A DNA stretch of 64,000 nt from Leptospira sp. GIMC2001 (lineage in GTDB: Bacteria > Spirochaetota > Leptospiria > Leptospirales > Leptospiraceae): NCBI RefSeq assembly GCF_028462125.1, contig NZ_CP115468.1, forward strand, positions 2,409,459-2,473,458. Reading direction: 5' to 3'. Both the position numbers and the translations under genes were made by a program. Positions 1 through 7,195 of the stretch are shown here, in pieces. Every line of letters begins with the position of its first letter. Position 1 is the first letter of the stretch. Below the pieces are notes generated by a model that ran no database searches, had not been told where the DNA came from, and saw nothing but the letters and a program-made list of their open reading frames with translations.

Positions 1-567
1 CTCAATCGCTATACTTAGAGATTCACTGTAAGCAAGACCAGACTTCACTCCACCTTCTGCCATAGCTTGCAGAAAGCTAAATACGAATGCAGGTCCTGAA
101 CCAGAGAGCCCGGTCACAGCGTCCATCAACTCTTCTTTTTCGAGTGCTACAGTCTTACCCAATTTGGAGAATAACAATTCGATGATCGAATATTCTTCTG
201 TGTTACCGAAGTATGCGATCACTCCAGTTTTCGATTGCAAAGGAAGATTGGGCATGGTGCGAATGACTCTAGATTCCGGATCTGCCCAACTAACAAGAGA
301 TTTATAGTCGATTCCCGCAGCAATCGAGATGATGGTTCTAGGAGATTCGATTTCTCGGATCACTTTTTCTACTTGGTGAGGTTTCACACAGATAATCAAA
401 ATTTCCGACTTATCTGCAATCTCTCGAACCGATTCCGAATATTCTATTTCTTCAATATACTTGGGAATTGGATCATAAGCAAGTTTTATATAATCGTCAC
501 CAATTCCATTGTAGATGGCATATCCCATATTTCCCAGACCAATAAATCCAATACGCATCTTATCCAT
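1..567 (-). CDS. proC: Pyrroline-5-carboxylate reductase, 3' end cut by window
   Basis: Last step of proline synthesis: NAD(P)H-dependent reduction of pyrroline-5-carboxylate, in the cytoplasm. The 189 visible residues begin with a Rossmann nucleotide-binding loop GFIGLGNMG (residues 7-15) and contain CVKPHQV and an MPNLP-type segment, both typical of ProC. The family is about 270 residues long, so the C-terminal third, including the dimerisation helices, lies outside the window. I chose the ATG at 567 because GGAG lies about 9 bases upstream; an internal ATG at 558 has worse spacing. The start overlaps the stop of the yggS-type gene by 8 bases, so the two are probably co-transcribed. ProC and YggS are neighbours in many bacteria. 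Confidence 0.93.
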   Translation of the reverse strand, partial: MDKMRIGFIGLGNMGYAIYNGIGDDYIKLAYDPIPKYIEEIEYSESVREIADKSEILIICVKPHQVEKVIREIESPRTIISIAAGIDYKSLVSWADPESRVIRTMPNLPLQSKTGVIAYFGNTEEYSIIELLFSKLGKTVALEKEELMDAVTGLSGSGPAFVFSFLQAMAEGGVKSGLAYSESLSIAIE

Positions 568-1237
568 AATTTCTTTCTCCAAAAATGGCAGTCCCGATCC
601 TTATTATATCCGATCCTTCTTCGAGAGCAATCTTATAATCACCAGACATTCCCATAGATAGACTTTTTCCTGGGCATAGATCATCTCGGATCAAACGAAG
701 TTTCTTGAAGACTTCACGAGTCTTGATCGGATCTTCATCAGTCGGGCCCATAGTCATTAGTCCAGCAAAAATCAATCGATCCGATGAATAATCCTGAATC
801 GATCCAAGAATTTGCGTAACTTCTTCTTCGAGTATTCCATTCTTACTATCTTCTAATGTGAGGTTTACTTGCAGAAAATACTTCAGAGAAGAAACTTCTT
901 TGTCTGAGCGTTTCTTCAATTCTTTTAATGTATTGAGACTTCCTACTCCGTGAGTGAATTGAAAATTCCCAAATAACTTTCTAAGACTACCTGTTTGAAC
1001 GGGACCAATATGATGGAAATAGATATTGCGTTCGGGAAACTCAGCTTTCCATTCTTGGATTTTGCCGAGACCCTCAGAGATTTGATTCTCTCCAAAATCC
1101 AAAACTCCACCCATAAATGCATCTCTCAGTGAAGAGTAAGGATGTCGTTTGGATACAGCAATCAAGCAGAGGTTTGGATTACCAGAGATTGCGATTGCTT
1201 CATCTCGAATCCGGAAATACCTTTCGGATAAATTCAT
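560..1237 (-). CDS. yggS: YggS/PROSC-family pyridoxal-phosphate-binding protein
   Basis: A PLP-binding protein of the YggS/YBL036C family, a single-domain alanine-racemase-like barrel that helps balance vitamin B6 and amino acid pools and has no known enzymatic activity. AVSKRHP carries the PLP lysine (about residue 30). GENQ, FHHIGPVQTGSLRKL, GLMTMGP and LSMGMSGDYKIALEEGSD follow in the family order. The open frame runs back to a TTG at 1243, but the ATG at 1237 is the better start and gives 225 residues, the normal length. The upstream gene ends at 1244 and proC starts inside this stop, so the three genes look like one operon. Confidence 0.92.
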   Translation of the reverse strand: MNLSERYFRIRDEAIAISGNPNLCLIAVSKRHPYSSLRDAFMGGVLDFGENQISEGLGKIQEWKAEFPERNIYFHHIGPVQTGSLRKLFGNFQFTHGVGSLNTLKELKKRSDKEVSSLKYFLQVNLTLEDSKNGILEEEVTQILGSIQDYSSDRLIFAGLMTMGPTDEDPIKTREVFKKLRLIRDDLCPGKSLSMGMSGDYKIALEEGSDIIRIGTAIFGERNYG

Positions 1238-1243
1238 GAACAA

Positions 1244-2140
1244 CTATCTCGATTCTAATTGTCTTTCTAGTTTTTCCAATCTTCTCTCGATTCCGTCCAG
1301 TCTTTTGCCTGTGTCTTGCATATGAACGTTTAACTTCGATTCAAGGTTTCGGATTCTTTCGTTCATATCATTGGACTTAGCGCTCGAACTAGTCGTTGAG
1401 TTCTTTACGTTCGATACTTTCGATGCTGATGTGTTTTGTTTGCTAGATGTATTCTTAACCGTGGTTGTCGATTTGGGATACGTGGTTTTGGTTGTGTTTT
1501 TGGTTACTGAGGTCTGTTTTCTATCTGAAGTTTGTTTTTTGTCTGATGATTTCTTTTTATCACTGGAGAGTTTTTTTGTGTCAGTGGGAGCAGTTCTTGT
1601 TGTGGGTTTTTTCTCTGTCCAGTTTCTGTCAACGTTCGGTTTGTATTCGGTCGTCTTGGTTGTCGTTTTGTTCGAATCAACCGAAGTCTTCATTCCCGAA
1701 TTGTCCGAATCTGATTTTTTGGGAGAATCTACAATTCCCGTAGTTTCTTTCGGATAGCTTTCGATCATTTTATTTGCAGGATTCATCTGATCCGATTTGG
1801 ATTCAGTTCCCGTAAAACTCGCCGTCGGATCTGACTTGGGAGGGCTTTGCGTTTCTTTATTGAGAGGAATATCAGGATAGTTTTTGGTTTCTGGGTCAGT
1901 TTTGTATCCCAGATACTCTTTATCTTCGTCAGAAGGCTCCATACCGCTCGGAATTGGCAAAGGTGAGCTAGAATCAGTCCCTTCATCCGAGATCATGCGC
2001 TCGGTTTTTCCCTTTGTCTGCCAATTTGGTAACATTTGTGAGATTTTATCCCGATAGATAAAAGCATAGATCCCCATGGATGCTACAACAACAATGAGAG
2101 CAGCAGATATTACAATTTTAACATTTTCTCGATCAGCCAT
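1244..2140 (-). CDS. Membrane-anchored Ser/Thr/Lys-rich protein with C-terminal coiled coil
   Basis: Unrecognised protein of 298 residues. It has a short charged N-terminus, one hydrophobic segment (about residues 8-28), a long low-complexity region rich in Ser, Thr, Lys, Pro and Asp with repeated DKK/SSDKKQTSD-type stretches, and a heptad-like coiled coil in the last 35 residues (LESKLNV...RLEKLERQLESR). This suggests a single-pass protein with a disordered spacer and an oligomerising tip; no catalytic motif is visible. The open frame extends upstream to 2239, but those residues look like antisense of the neighbouring gene, so I place the start at 2140. The start codon shares the palindrome CATG with the divergent FlaA-like gene. 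It probably heads the operon with yggS and proC. Confidence 0.7.
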   Translation of the reverse strand: MADRENVKIVISAALIVVVASMGIYAFIYRDKISQMLPNWQTKGKTERMISDEGTDSSSPLPIPSGMEPSDEDKEYLGYKTDPETKNYPDIPLNKETQSPPKSDPTASFTGTESKSDQMNPANKMIESYPKETTGIVDSPKKSDSDNSGMKTSVDSNKTTTKTTEYKPNVDRNWTEKKPTTRTAPTDTKKLSSDKKKSSDKKQTSDRKQTSVTKNTTKTTYPKSTTTVKNTSSKQNTSASKVSNVKNSTTSSSAKSNDMNERIRNLESKLNVHMQDTGKRLDGIERRLEKLERQLESR

Positions 2141-2900
2141 GGTATTTATTATATCGGTTTCTCTTAGACCGATCTCTAGAGCATTGATTTTTTTTCTAAT
2201 TACGGCAATCTTTTTTCCATTCCATTCGGCACCAACCAAGATTGATCGCGACGAACTAGGACGAGTCGAGCTTCTAGAAAAAATTGTCCAGAGCCGCGCA
2301 AGCTATCAATTATTCCTGATCGATTCATTCGAAAGACAGAATCCATGGGAAATTTTTCGAGGTAACTCATTTCTCAACCATACAGAATTTATTTCCAAAA
2401 AACCAGAAAATGAAGCATATACAAAAGAATCTGCTTTCTTCAAAAACTTATTTCCACTCACCAACAAATATTCTTTTATGATACATAGTTATGTAGAGCA
2501 ACCTGGGATTGATAAGGTGGAGATTCGTCCGAAGTCAGCAATTTATTTCCCTCTAGGAATTCCCATACGGCTGATATTTTGGGTCTATTCTGAAAATGTG
2601 GATATGACAGCCAAATTGATTTTGGAACAGAAAAAATCATCAGATATATATTTGGATCTAGGTAGTCTCAAATTTGAAGGCTGGAGAAGATTAGAAGTAA
2701 AATTGAATATCCCTCCAAAGAATCTAAGACTCATCCAGTCTCTACAGATTCCACTCCAACTAAAAGGCATTAGGTTGAGTTCATCTCCATTCCAACAAAA
2801 AGGTCCTTTCTTCATCTACTTAGATCAGATGACTCTTCTTCTTGAGACAAGTGTTGTTACCTACCCTGGATCAGAAGTGAAAGACAATTGGGGAGATTAA
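2139..2900 (+). CDS. FlaA-like flagellar filament outer-layer protein
   Basis: A 253-residue exported protein resembling spirochaete FlaA, the sheath protein around the FlaB core of periplasmic flagella. After a hydrophobic signal-like N-terminus (about residues 10-30) come the FlaA-type stretches VEIRPKSAIYFPLGIPIRL, FWVYSENV, LGSLKFEGWRRLEVKL, LKGIRLSS, FFIYLDQMTLL and a C-terminal YPGSEVKDNW. The order and spacing match the FlaA fold as I know it from Leptospira and Treponema. It lies beside two flaB genes, but on the opposite strand. The ATG at 2139 has no good ribosome site; a TTG at 2184 is an alternative but would remove the charged part of the signal peptide. It is a divergent member of the family, so a role other than the main sheath is possible. 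Confidence 0.75.
   Translation: MVFIISVSLRPISRALIFFLITAIFFPFHSAPTKIDRDELGRVELLEKIVQSRASYQLFLIDSFERQNPWEIFRGNSFLNHTEFISKKPENEAYTKESAFFKNLFPLTNKYSFMIHSYVEQPGIDKVEIRPKSAIYFPLGIPIRLIFWVYSENVDMTAKLILEQKKSSDIYLDLGSLKFEGWRRLEVKLNIPPKNLRLIQSLQIPLQLKGIRLSSSPFQQKGPFFIYLDQMTLLLETSVVTYPGSEVKDNWGD
2148..2153 (-). promoter_or_regulatory. Candidate -10 box immediately before a start codon (leaderless?)
   Basis: A perfect TATAAT on the minus strand lies only 7 bases before the ATG at 2140, which would put the transcription start at or next to the start codon. No Shine-Dalgarno sequence is visible for this gene. There is no clear -35 box 17 bases upstream, so this is a candidate only. Confidence 0.35.
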
Positions 2901-2935
2901 AATGATTCGATGGATCGCAATCTAACCCATAATAA

Positions 2936-2961
2936 AAAAAACCCCCGTTTGACCGGGGGCA
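2936..2961 (-). terminator. Rho-independent terminator of flaB
   Basis: On the minus strand a 6-bp GC stem (CCCCCG at 2942-2947 with CGGGGG at 2954-2959) is followed by a run of eight T residues. It lies just past the stop of the flaB gene at 2968. Confidence 0.92.
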
Positions 2962-2967
2962 TCCGCT

Positions 2968-3819
2968 TTAGACGGAAGTCAAAAGTTTAAGAACTGAAGC
3001 TGGCTTCATATTTGATTGCGCGAGCATCGCCGTACCACTCTGCACCAATATCTGTTTAGTTGTATACGCAACCATCTCTTCTGCCATATCAGCATCTCTG
3101 ATTCTTGACTCTGAAGCTTGCATGTTCTCATAAGCCGCCATCAAACCTTTGGAAGTGTATTCCATTCGGTTGTAATAAGCACCCATGTCAGCACGCTGCT
3201 TCATGATCTTATCCAAAGCTGCATCCGCTAGACCAATCAAGTTATCCGATTTCTCTGGTGTTGATAGAGAAATTGGACGACCGTCATCGCCTACCATTTT
3301 CAAAGCCTTTGCAGTCATCGTTCCAATATAGAAACGCTCTCTCTGGTGTTGATTTGGACCCATATGAAACCACATGGATGCATCTCTTGAACCTCTTGCG
3401 AACTGTCCCTCAAAAAGCTTAAACTTGTTAAACTCTGCTTGAGAAGCAATTCGATCGATCTCATCAACCAGAGCAGATACTTCTACTTGAATCATCTGCC
3501 TGTCTTCCGTGGAGTAGATTCCGTTCGAAGATTGAACAGCAAGAACTCGCATTCTCTGGACTATTTGTGCCGATTGATCCAGAAAACCCTCAGCTGTCTG
3601 AATGAAACTCATTCCATCCTCAGCATTTCTCTCCGCCTGTCTAAGACCCCTTATCTGAGTTCTTAGCTTCTCCGACACAGCAAGCCCTGAAGCGTCGTCA
3701 CCTGCGGTATTTATTCTCATACCCGATGCGAGCGCCTTCATGGACTTATCTACGTCCGTCTGATTGAACTTTAGAGCACGATGCGCATTAATCGCACTCA
3801 TGTTGTGATTGATAATCAT
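2968..3819 (-). CDS. flaB: Flagellin FlaB, periplasmic flagellar core protein (copy 1)
   Basis: Core filament protein of the spirochaete periplasmic flagellum, 283 residues. The N-terminal D0/D1 part is [18 protein letters not shown] then [20 protein letters not shown]. The C-terminal D0/D1 part is [20 protein letters not shown] then a [10 protein letters not shown] tail. The variable D2/D3 domain of enterobacterial flagellins is absent, as expected for FlaB. Filaments lie in the periplasm, and subunits leave through the flagellar export apparatus. A good ribosome site (AAAGGAG) precedes the ATG. A terminator follows, and another terminator belonging to the second flaB lies upstream, so this copy is transcribed alone. 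Its leader carries a hairpin with a GGA loop, which may be a CsrA site. Confidence 0.96.
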   Translation of the reverse strand: MIINHNMSAINAHRALKFNQTDVDKSMKALASGMRINTAGDDASGLAVSEKLRTQIRGLRQAERNAEDGMSFIQTAEGFLDQSAQIVQRMRVLAVQSSNGIYSTEDRQMIQVEVSALVDEIDRIASQAEFNKFKLFEGQFARGSRDASMWFHMGPNQHQRERFYIGTMTAKALKMVGDDGRPISLSTPEKSDNLIGLADAALDKIMKQRADMGAYYNRMEYTSKGLMAAYENMQASESRIRDADMAEEMVAYTTKQILVQSGTAMLAQSNMKPASVLKLLTSV

Positions 3820-3865
3820 CGTTCACACTCCTTTGCTTTCTACTAACCAATTAATATTGATTAGT

Positions 3866-3882
3866 CGGACATTCCATGTCCG
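3866..3882 (-). promoter_or_regulatory. Leader hairpin with GGA loop, candidate CsrA site for flaB copy 1
   Basis: On the minus strand CGGACAT-GGA-ATGTCCG forms a perfect 7-bp stem with GGA exposed in the loop, about 32 bases upstream of the AAAGGAG ribosome site. The core ACA-UGGAA-UGU closely resembles the known CsrA-binding consensus (ACA-RGGA-UGU). CsrA repression of flagellin translation is established in other bacteria, Borrelia included; its action here is inference. Confidence 0.5.
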
Positions 3883-3938
3883 GCCGCAAAGGGGATCAGC
3901 AGCCCGACATAGAAACATGCGCCAAAGGAAAGTTTATA

Positions 3939-3967
3939 TTAATATCCCCTTTCACATTCTAACTTAA
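3939..3967 (-). promoter_or_regulatory. Candidate sigma-70-type promoter of flaB copy 1
   Basis: TTAAGT (3967-3962) and TATTAA (3944-3939) on the minus strand are separated by exactly 17 bases, leaving a leader of about 110 bases that contains the GGA hairpin. Both boxes are weak in an AT-rich region, so this is tentative. Confidence 0.25.
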
Positions 3968-4035
3968 CATAATATAGAAAAAAAATCAATATTTTTTTAT
4001 TTTTTTATATTAATTGTTCATAATATATGAATAAA

Positions 4036-4082
4036 CAAAAAAGGCAAACCTCTACTGGGACTAACCAGAGTTGTCTGCCTTA
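4036..4082 (-). terminator. Rho-independent terminator downstream of flaB copy 2
   Basis: On the minus strand an imperfect long stem (GGCAGACAACTCTGG paired with CCAGTAGAGGTTTGCC) is followed by six T residues. It lies about 60 bases after the flaB stop at 4141 and isolates the two flaB genes from each other. Confidence 0.75.
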
Positions 4083-4097
4083 TGAACTTAGAGATAG

Positions 4098-4123
4098 AAT
4101 CGGGACTAGAGCTAGCCCCGATT
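4098..4123 (-). terminator. Second hairpin directly after flaB copy 2
   Basis: AATCGGG (4098-4104) and CCCGATT (4117-4123) form a 7-bp stem with a 12-base loop, 18 bases past the flaB stop. It has no T run, so it may only protect the 3' end of the mRNA; the real terminator is probably the one further downstream. Confidence 0.4.
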
Positions 4124-4140
4124 TAGAGTTTGGTCTTGAA

Positions 4141-4986
4141 TTATCTCAATAGAGATAGAACTGACTGTGGTCTAACATTTGCTTGAGCAAGCATTGCAGT
4201 TCCCGATTGAACGAGAATCTGATTCTTGGTAAAAGCAACTGTTTCTTCAGCCATGTCCGCATCCCTGATTCTAGATTCAGATGCTTGAGTATTCTCATAA
4301 GCGTTCATGAGACCTTTCGTAGCATGTTCCAACCTGTTAAAGTATGAACCTAGATTCGCTCTTTGTTTGTTTATTTTGTAAAGAGCATCATCAAGTACTG
4401 CGATTGCTTCGTTTGCAAAATCAGCTGTAGAAAGAGTTAGAAGTGAATTATCTTCTTTTCTCAAGCTTAGAGATTTAGCAGTCATTGTTGCAATGAATAC
4501 TCTCTCTCTTTGGTGCTGATTTGGTCCTATGTGGAACCACATAGATGCAGAACGAGAACCACGAGCGAAATCACCTTGAAGAAGATTCATTTTATTGAAT
4601 TCTGCTTGAGAAGCGATTCGATCTACCTCATCTACCAACTGGGAAACTTCAACTTGGATCATCTGCCTATCTTCTTGGGTATAGATACCGTTTGAAGATT
4701 GGATTGCCAGAACTCTAATTCTTTGGATGATATCATTCATCTCTTGAATGTAACCTTCCGTGGTTTGAATCATGGACATACCGTCTTCAGCATTTCTCTC
4801 TGCTTGCCTGAGTCCCTTTACCTGAGTTCTCATTTTCTCCGAAACTGCCAAACCGGAAGCGTCGTCTCCGGCACGGTTGATTCGCATACCAGAAGATAGA
4901 GTTTCCATGTTTTTAGAAACTTCTTCGTTCTGGAACTTAAGAACTCGATGCGAGTTAATCGCGGATAAGTTGTGGTTAATGATCAT
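4141..4986 (-). CDS. flaB: Flagellin FlaB, periplasmic flagellar core protein (copy 2)
   Basis: Second FlaB paralogue, 281 residues. It is collinear with copy 1 over its whole length: [38 protein letters not shown], a central [14 protein letters not shown] block shared by both, [15 protein letters not shown] and a C-terminal [10 protein letters not shown]. The copies differ most in residues about 175-215. Leptospira carry several FlaB types that co-assemble, so this tandem pair is expected. A strong ribosome site (AAGGAGGA) sits just before the ATG. The leader has a hairpin with an AGGAA loop, and terminators follow the gene. Confidence 0.96.
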   Translation of the reverse strand: MIINHNLSAINSHRVLKFQNEEVSKNMETLSSGMRINRAGDDASGLAVSEKMRTQVKGLRQAERNAEDGMSMIQTTEGYIQEMNDIIQRIRVLAIQSSNGIYTQEDRQMIQVEVSQLVDEVDRIASQAEFNKMNLLQGDFARGSRSASMWFHIGPNQHQRERVFIATMTAKSLSLRKEDNSLLTLSTADFANEAIAVLDDALYKINKQRANLGSYFNRLEHATKGLMNAYENTQASESRIRDADMAEETVAFTKNQILVQSGTAMLAQANVRPQSVLSLLR

Positions 4987-5312
4987 AGTTTCCTCCTTGA
5001 AACGTGATCACGGACTAGAACGCCTTCCTGGCCTTCTGTCTGTATGTCTGGTTTTTTGGTCTATTTCTTCTTACGTTCCAATGATCGGAGATCGAAAAGC
5101 TATAATTAATCTCTAGATATTGATAGTAAATTAGTGTTTTTTGGATAAAATTGAGTAAAAATGCAGGTAATCAGGAAATATTGAGCTGTGAAAAAATTTT
5201 TTATTTTATGAAAATTTTTCCCTATGGAAATCTTCGAATGATATGCAATTTTACAAGAGAGTTTTTTTTAAGCTAAATCGATATTTTTTAATTTTTGTAG
5301 AGAAAATAAGCA
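4987..5312. other. 326-bp divergent intergenic region between flaB and the histidine kinase
   Basis: AT-rich region with no convincing gene. On the flaB side it contains the ribosome site (4991-4998), a perfect palindrome CGTGATCACG (5003-5012) and a hairpin at 5017-5037. On the kinase side it is T-rich, with only a weak purine stretch before the ATG. I looked for a sigma-28 box (TAAA...GCCGATAA) and found only a poor match around 5079-5089 (CTCCGATC on the minus strand). Confidence 0.6.
5017..5037 (-). promoter_or_regulatory. Leader hairpin with AGGAA loop, candidate CsrA site for flaB copy 2
   Basis: On the minus strand AGAA-G-GCC-AGGAA-GGC-G-TTCT folds into 7 base pairs with one G:G mismatch and exposes AGGAA in the loop. 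It lies 19 bases upstream of the AAGGAGGA ribosome site, which itself contains GGA. An upstream GGA-loop hairpin plus a GGA in the ribosome site is the two-site layout known for CsrA targets. Confidence 0.45.
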
Positions 5313-7115
5313 ATGACTCCAAAAAAATCTAATCCTGTCCTTCTTGTAGGAATTCCTGCCCTCGTTGAGGAAGCAATTGCGCCTCAATTGGTGGACTTGG
5401 GATTAGAAACGCTCAGTATTCCGGAGACATCCGACAACCTAGATCTGGTTCCCAAGTCTCAGGAAGATAATATAAACCTCATTGTGTTGGATCTAGACCA
5501 TGCCTCTTCCAATATCACCCAAGAAATTTTTGATAGATACAGCAATTCAAATGGTAGTATTCCCATAATCTTAATTGGATCAGAGCATGAACATTCGAAA
5601 AAAGTAAAAAGCCCAAGTGATCTTTTTTATGCATATTTGCCTGCGAATACTCCGCCCAGATTCATCCTAGAAAATATAAAGTCTGCTATCCAATATGTTC
5701 AAGACAACCGCGCTATAATCAATAAAAGCAATTACTTTGATCAGATAACTCAGGATCTTACAGAAATTTTCTGGATAGAAGACTTAAAGACGAATCGAAT
5801 CAATTATATCACACCCAGCTTTTCCAAACTATTCAAAATATCTGAAGAAGAAATTTACAAAAATCCACAAGCCTTTATGGATCGAGTGATTCCCGAAGAT
5901 AGACCTCAGCTTATAGAAAACTACAAGAATCTAATCGAAAACAAAATTTTTATAGAAACCCAATATAGAATATCTTTACCCGATTCCATTCTTTCGATTC
6001 GCATCAAAATGAATCCTGTTGTGGATGAGAATGGAAATTGCATTCGAATCATTGGATATGCCAATGATGTAACAGAATCCAACCGAATTGAATCAGAATT
6101 GATATACCAAGCTGAGATCAGCAAGTTGCAAATAGAAAGCATGCCAATTGCATGTTTATTCTTAGATAACGATTTTACTATTATGGAATGGAATCCAGCT
6201 GCAGAAAAAATGTTTGGCTATTCTAAATCAGAAATCATTGGCAGATCAGCGATTGGAACCATATTAGATCCAAGAGAAAAATCCATTCTTATGAAAATAC
6301 GAAAGCGATTTTCTGCGGGTCGAATTGATGAGTTCAATCGGCAAAATTGGAATCTTACGAAGGATGGACGAAAGATTCTATGCGAATGGAAAAACGCAGG
6401 AATCAAGAATTCTCAAGGTGTATTGCTCGGAGCGATCTGTATGGCGCAAGACATCACGGAGAGAACCGAGCAAGAGAATAGGATCAAATCTCTATTAGTA
6501 GAAAAAGAAATTCTTCTCAAGGAAGTACATCATAGAGTCAAGAACAATATGACTACGATTGCATCTCTATTGAATTTGCAGGCGCAAGCTGCAAGCGATA
6601 CACAGTTATCTGATGCATTGCAAGATGCAACTAATCGTGTAACAAGTATGATGATTATCTATGAGAAATTATTTGGATCCAAAAACTTCAAAACTACAGG
6701 ACTTCAAGGCTACTTAGAATCTCTAATCAGCGAAATCACAAAAATAAAAAATAGTCATAGCATATCTATTATCCAAGAAATTGAAAATATTTTTCTAGAA
6801 ACATTTCAGTTGTTTCCTATTGGAATTATTGTAAATGAGCTGATAACGAATTGTCTCAAGCATGGATTTCAAGGAAGGGATTCTGGAGTTGTGCAGATTG
6901 TAGGTAAAAAACTACCGAACAATCTATACCAGATCAGAATTTCTGATGATGGAATTGGCATTCATGCAAAGAAAGAAGACGGATCTAAGAAGACTGGATT
7001 TGGTCTTATGTTAATACAAATCTTAACCGAGCAGCTAACAGCAACTCTGGATGAACAATCCAATGAGAAAGGAACTATCACAACAGTGATTTTTCCAATC
7101 CCACAACAGAATTGA
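5313..7115 (+). CDS. PAS-domain sensor histidine kinase (HisKA_2/HWE-like) with degenerate receiver
   Basis: Cytoplasmic signalling kinase of 600 residues with no membrane segment. Residues about 1-130 resemble a response-regulator receiver (beta strands PVLLVG, LIVLDLD, IPIILIG), but the N-terminal acidic pair and the C-terminal lysine are missing. Two PAS domains follow (about 140-260 and 265-390). LLKEVHHRVKNN is the HisKA_2 phosphoacceptor motif, with His407 most likely phosphorylated. The ATPase domain has NELITNCLKHGF (N box), ISDDGIGI (G1) and KTGFGLMLIQ (G2). This kinase class often feeds PhyR-like or stand-alone regulators; none is encoded next to it. It is divergent from flaB, which does not prove a motility role. 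Confidence 0.88.
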   Translation: MTPKKSNPVLLVGIPALVEEAIAPQLVDLGLETLSIPETSDNLDLVPKSQEDNINLIVLDLDHASSNITQEIFDRYSNSNGSIPIILIGSEHEHSKKVKSPSDLFYAYLPANTPPRFILENIKSAIQYVQDNRAIINKSNYFDQITQDLTEIFWIEDLKTNRINYITPSFSKLFKISEEEIYKNPQAFMDRVIPEDRPQLIENYKNLIENKIFIETQYRISLPDSILSIRIKMNPVVDENGNCIRIIGYANDVTESNRIESELIYQAEISKLQIESMPIACLFLDNDFTIMEWNPAAEKMFGYSKSEIIGRSAIGTILDPREKSILMKIRKRFSAGRIDEFNRQNWNLTKDGRKILCEWKNAGIKNSQGVLLGAICMAQDITERTEQENRIKSLLVEKEILLKEVHHRVKNNMTTIASLLNLQAQAASDTQLSDALQDATNRVTSMMIIYEKLFGSKNFKTTGLQGYLESLISEITKIKNSHSISIIQEIENIFLETFQLFPIGIIVNELITNCLKHGFQGRDSGVVQIVGKKLPNNLYQIRISDDGIGIHAKKEDGSKKTGFGLMLIQILTEQLTATLDEQSNEKGTITTVIFPIPQQN

Positions 7116-7195
7116 TCTTAATTCGAAAGACTGATTAGATTATTAACGAAAGGATTTGGTAAAACCAAGACCTTATTCAAAAGGTCTTGGATAAT

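Noticed and set aside
1371..1757. Open frame of 128 codons on the plus strand
   Set aside because: Antisense to the low-complexity Ser/Thr/Lys region; composition is the mirror of that repeat and there is no ribosome site.
5079..5089. Possible sigma-28 box for flaB copy 2
   Set aside because: Only CTCCGATC matches part of GCCGATAA and no TAAA box is at the right distance.
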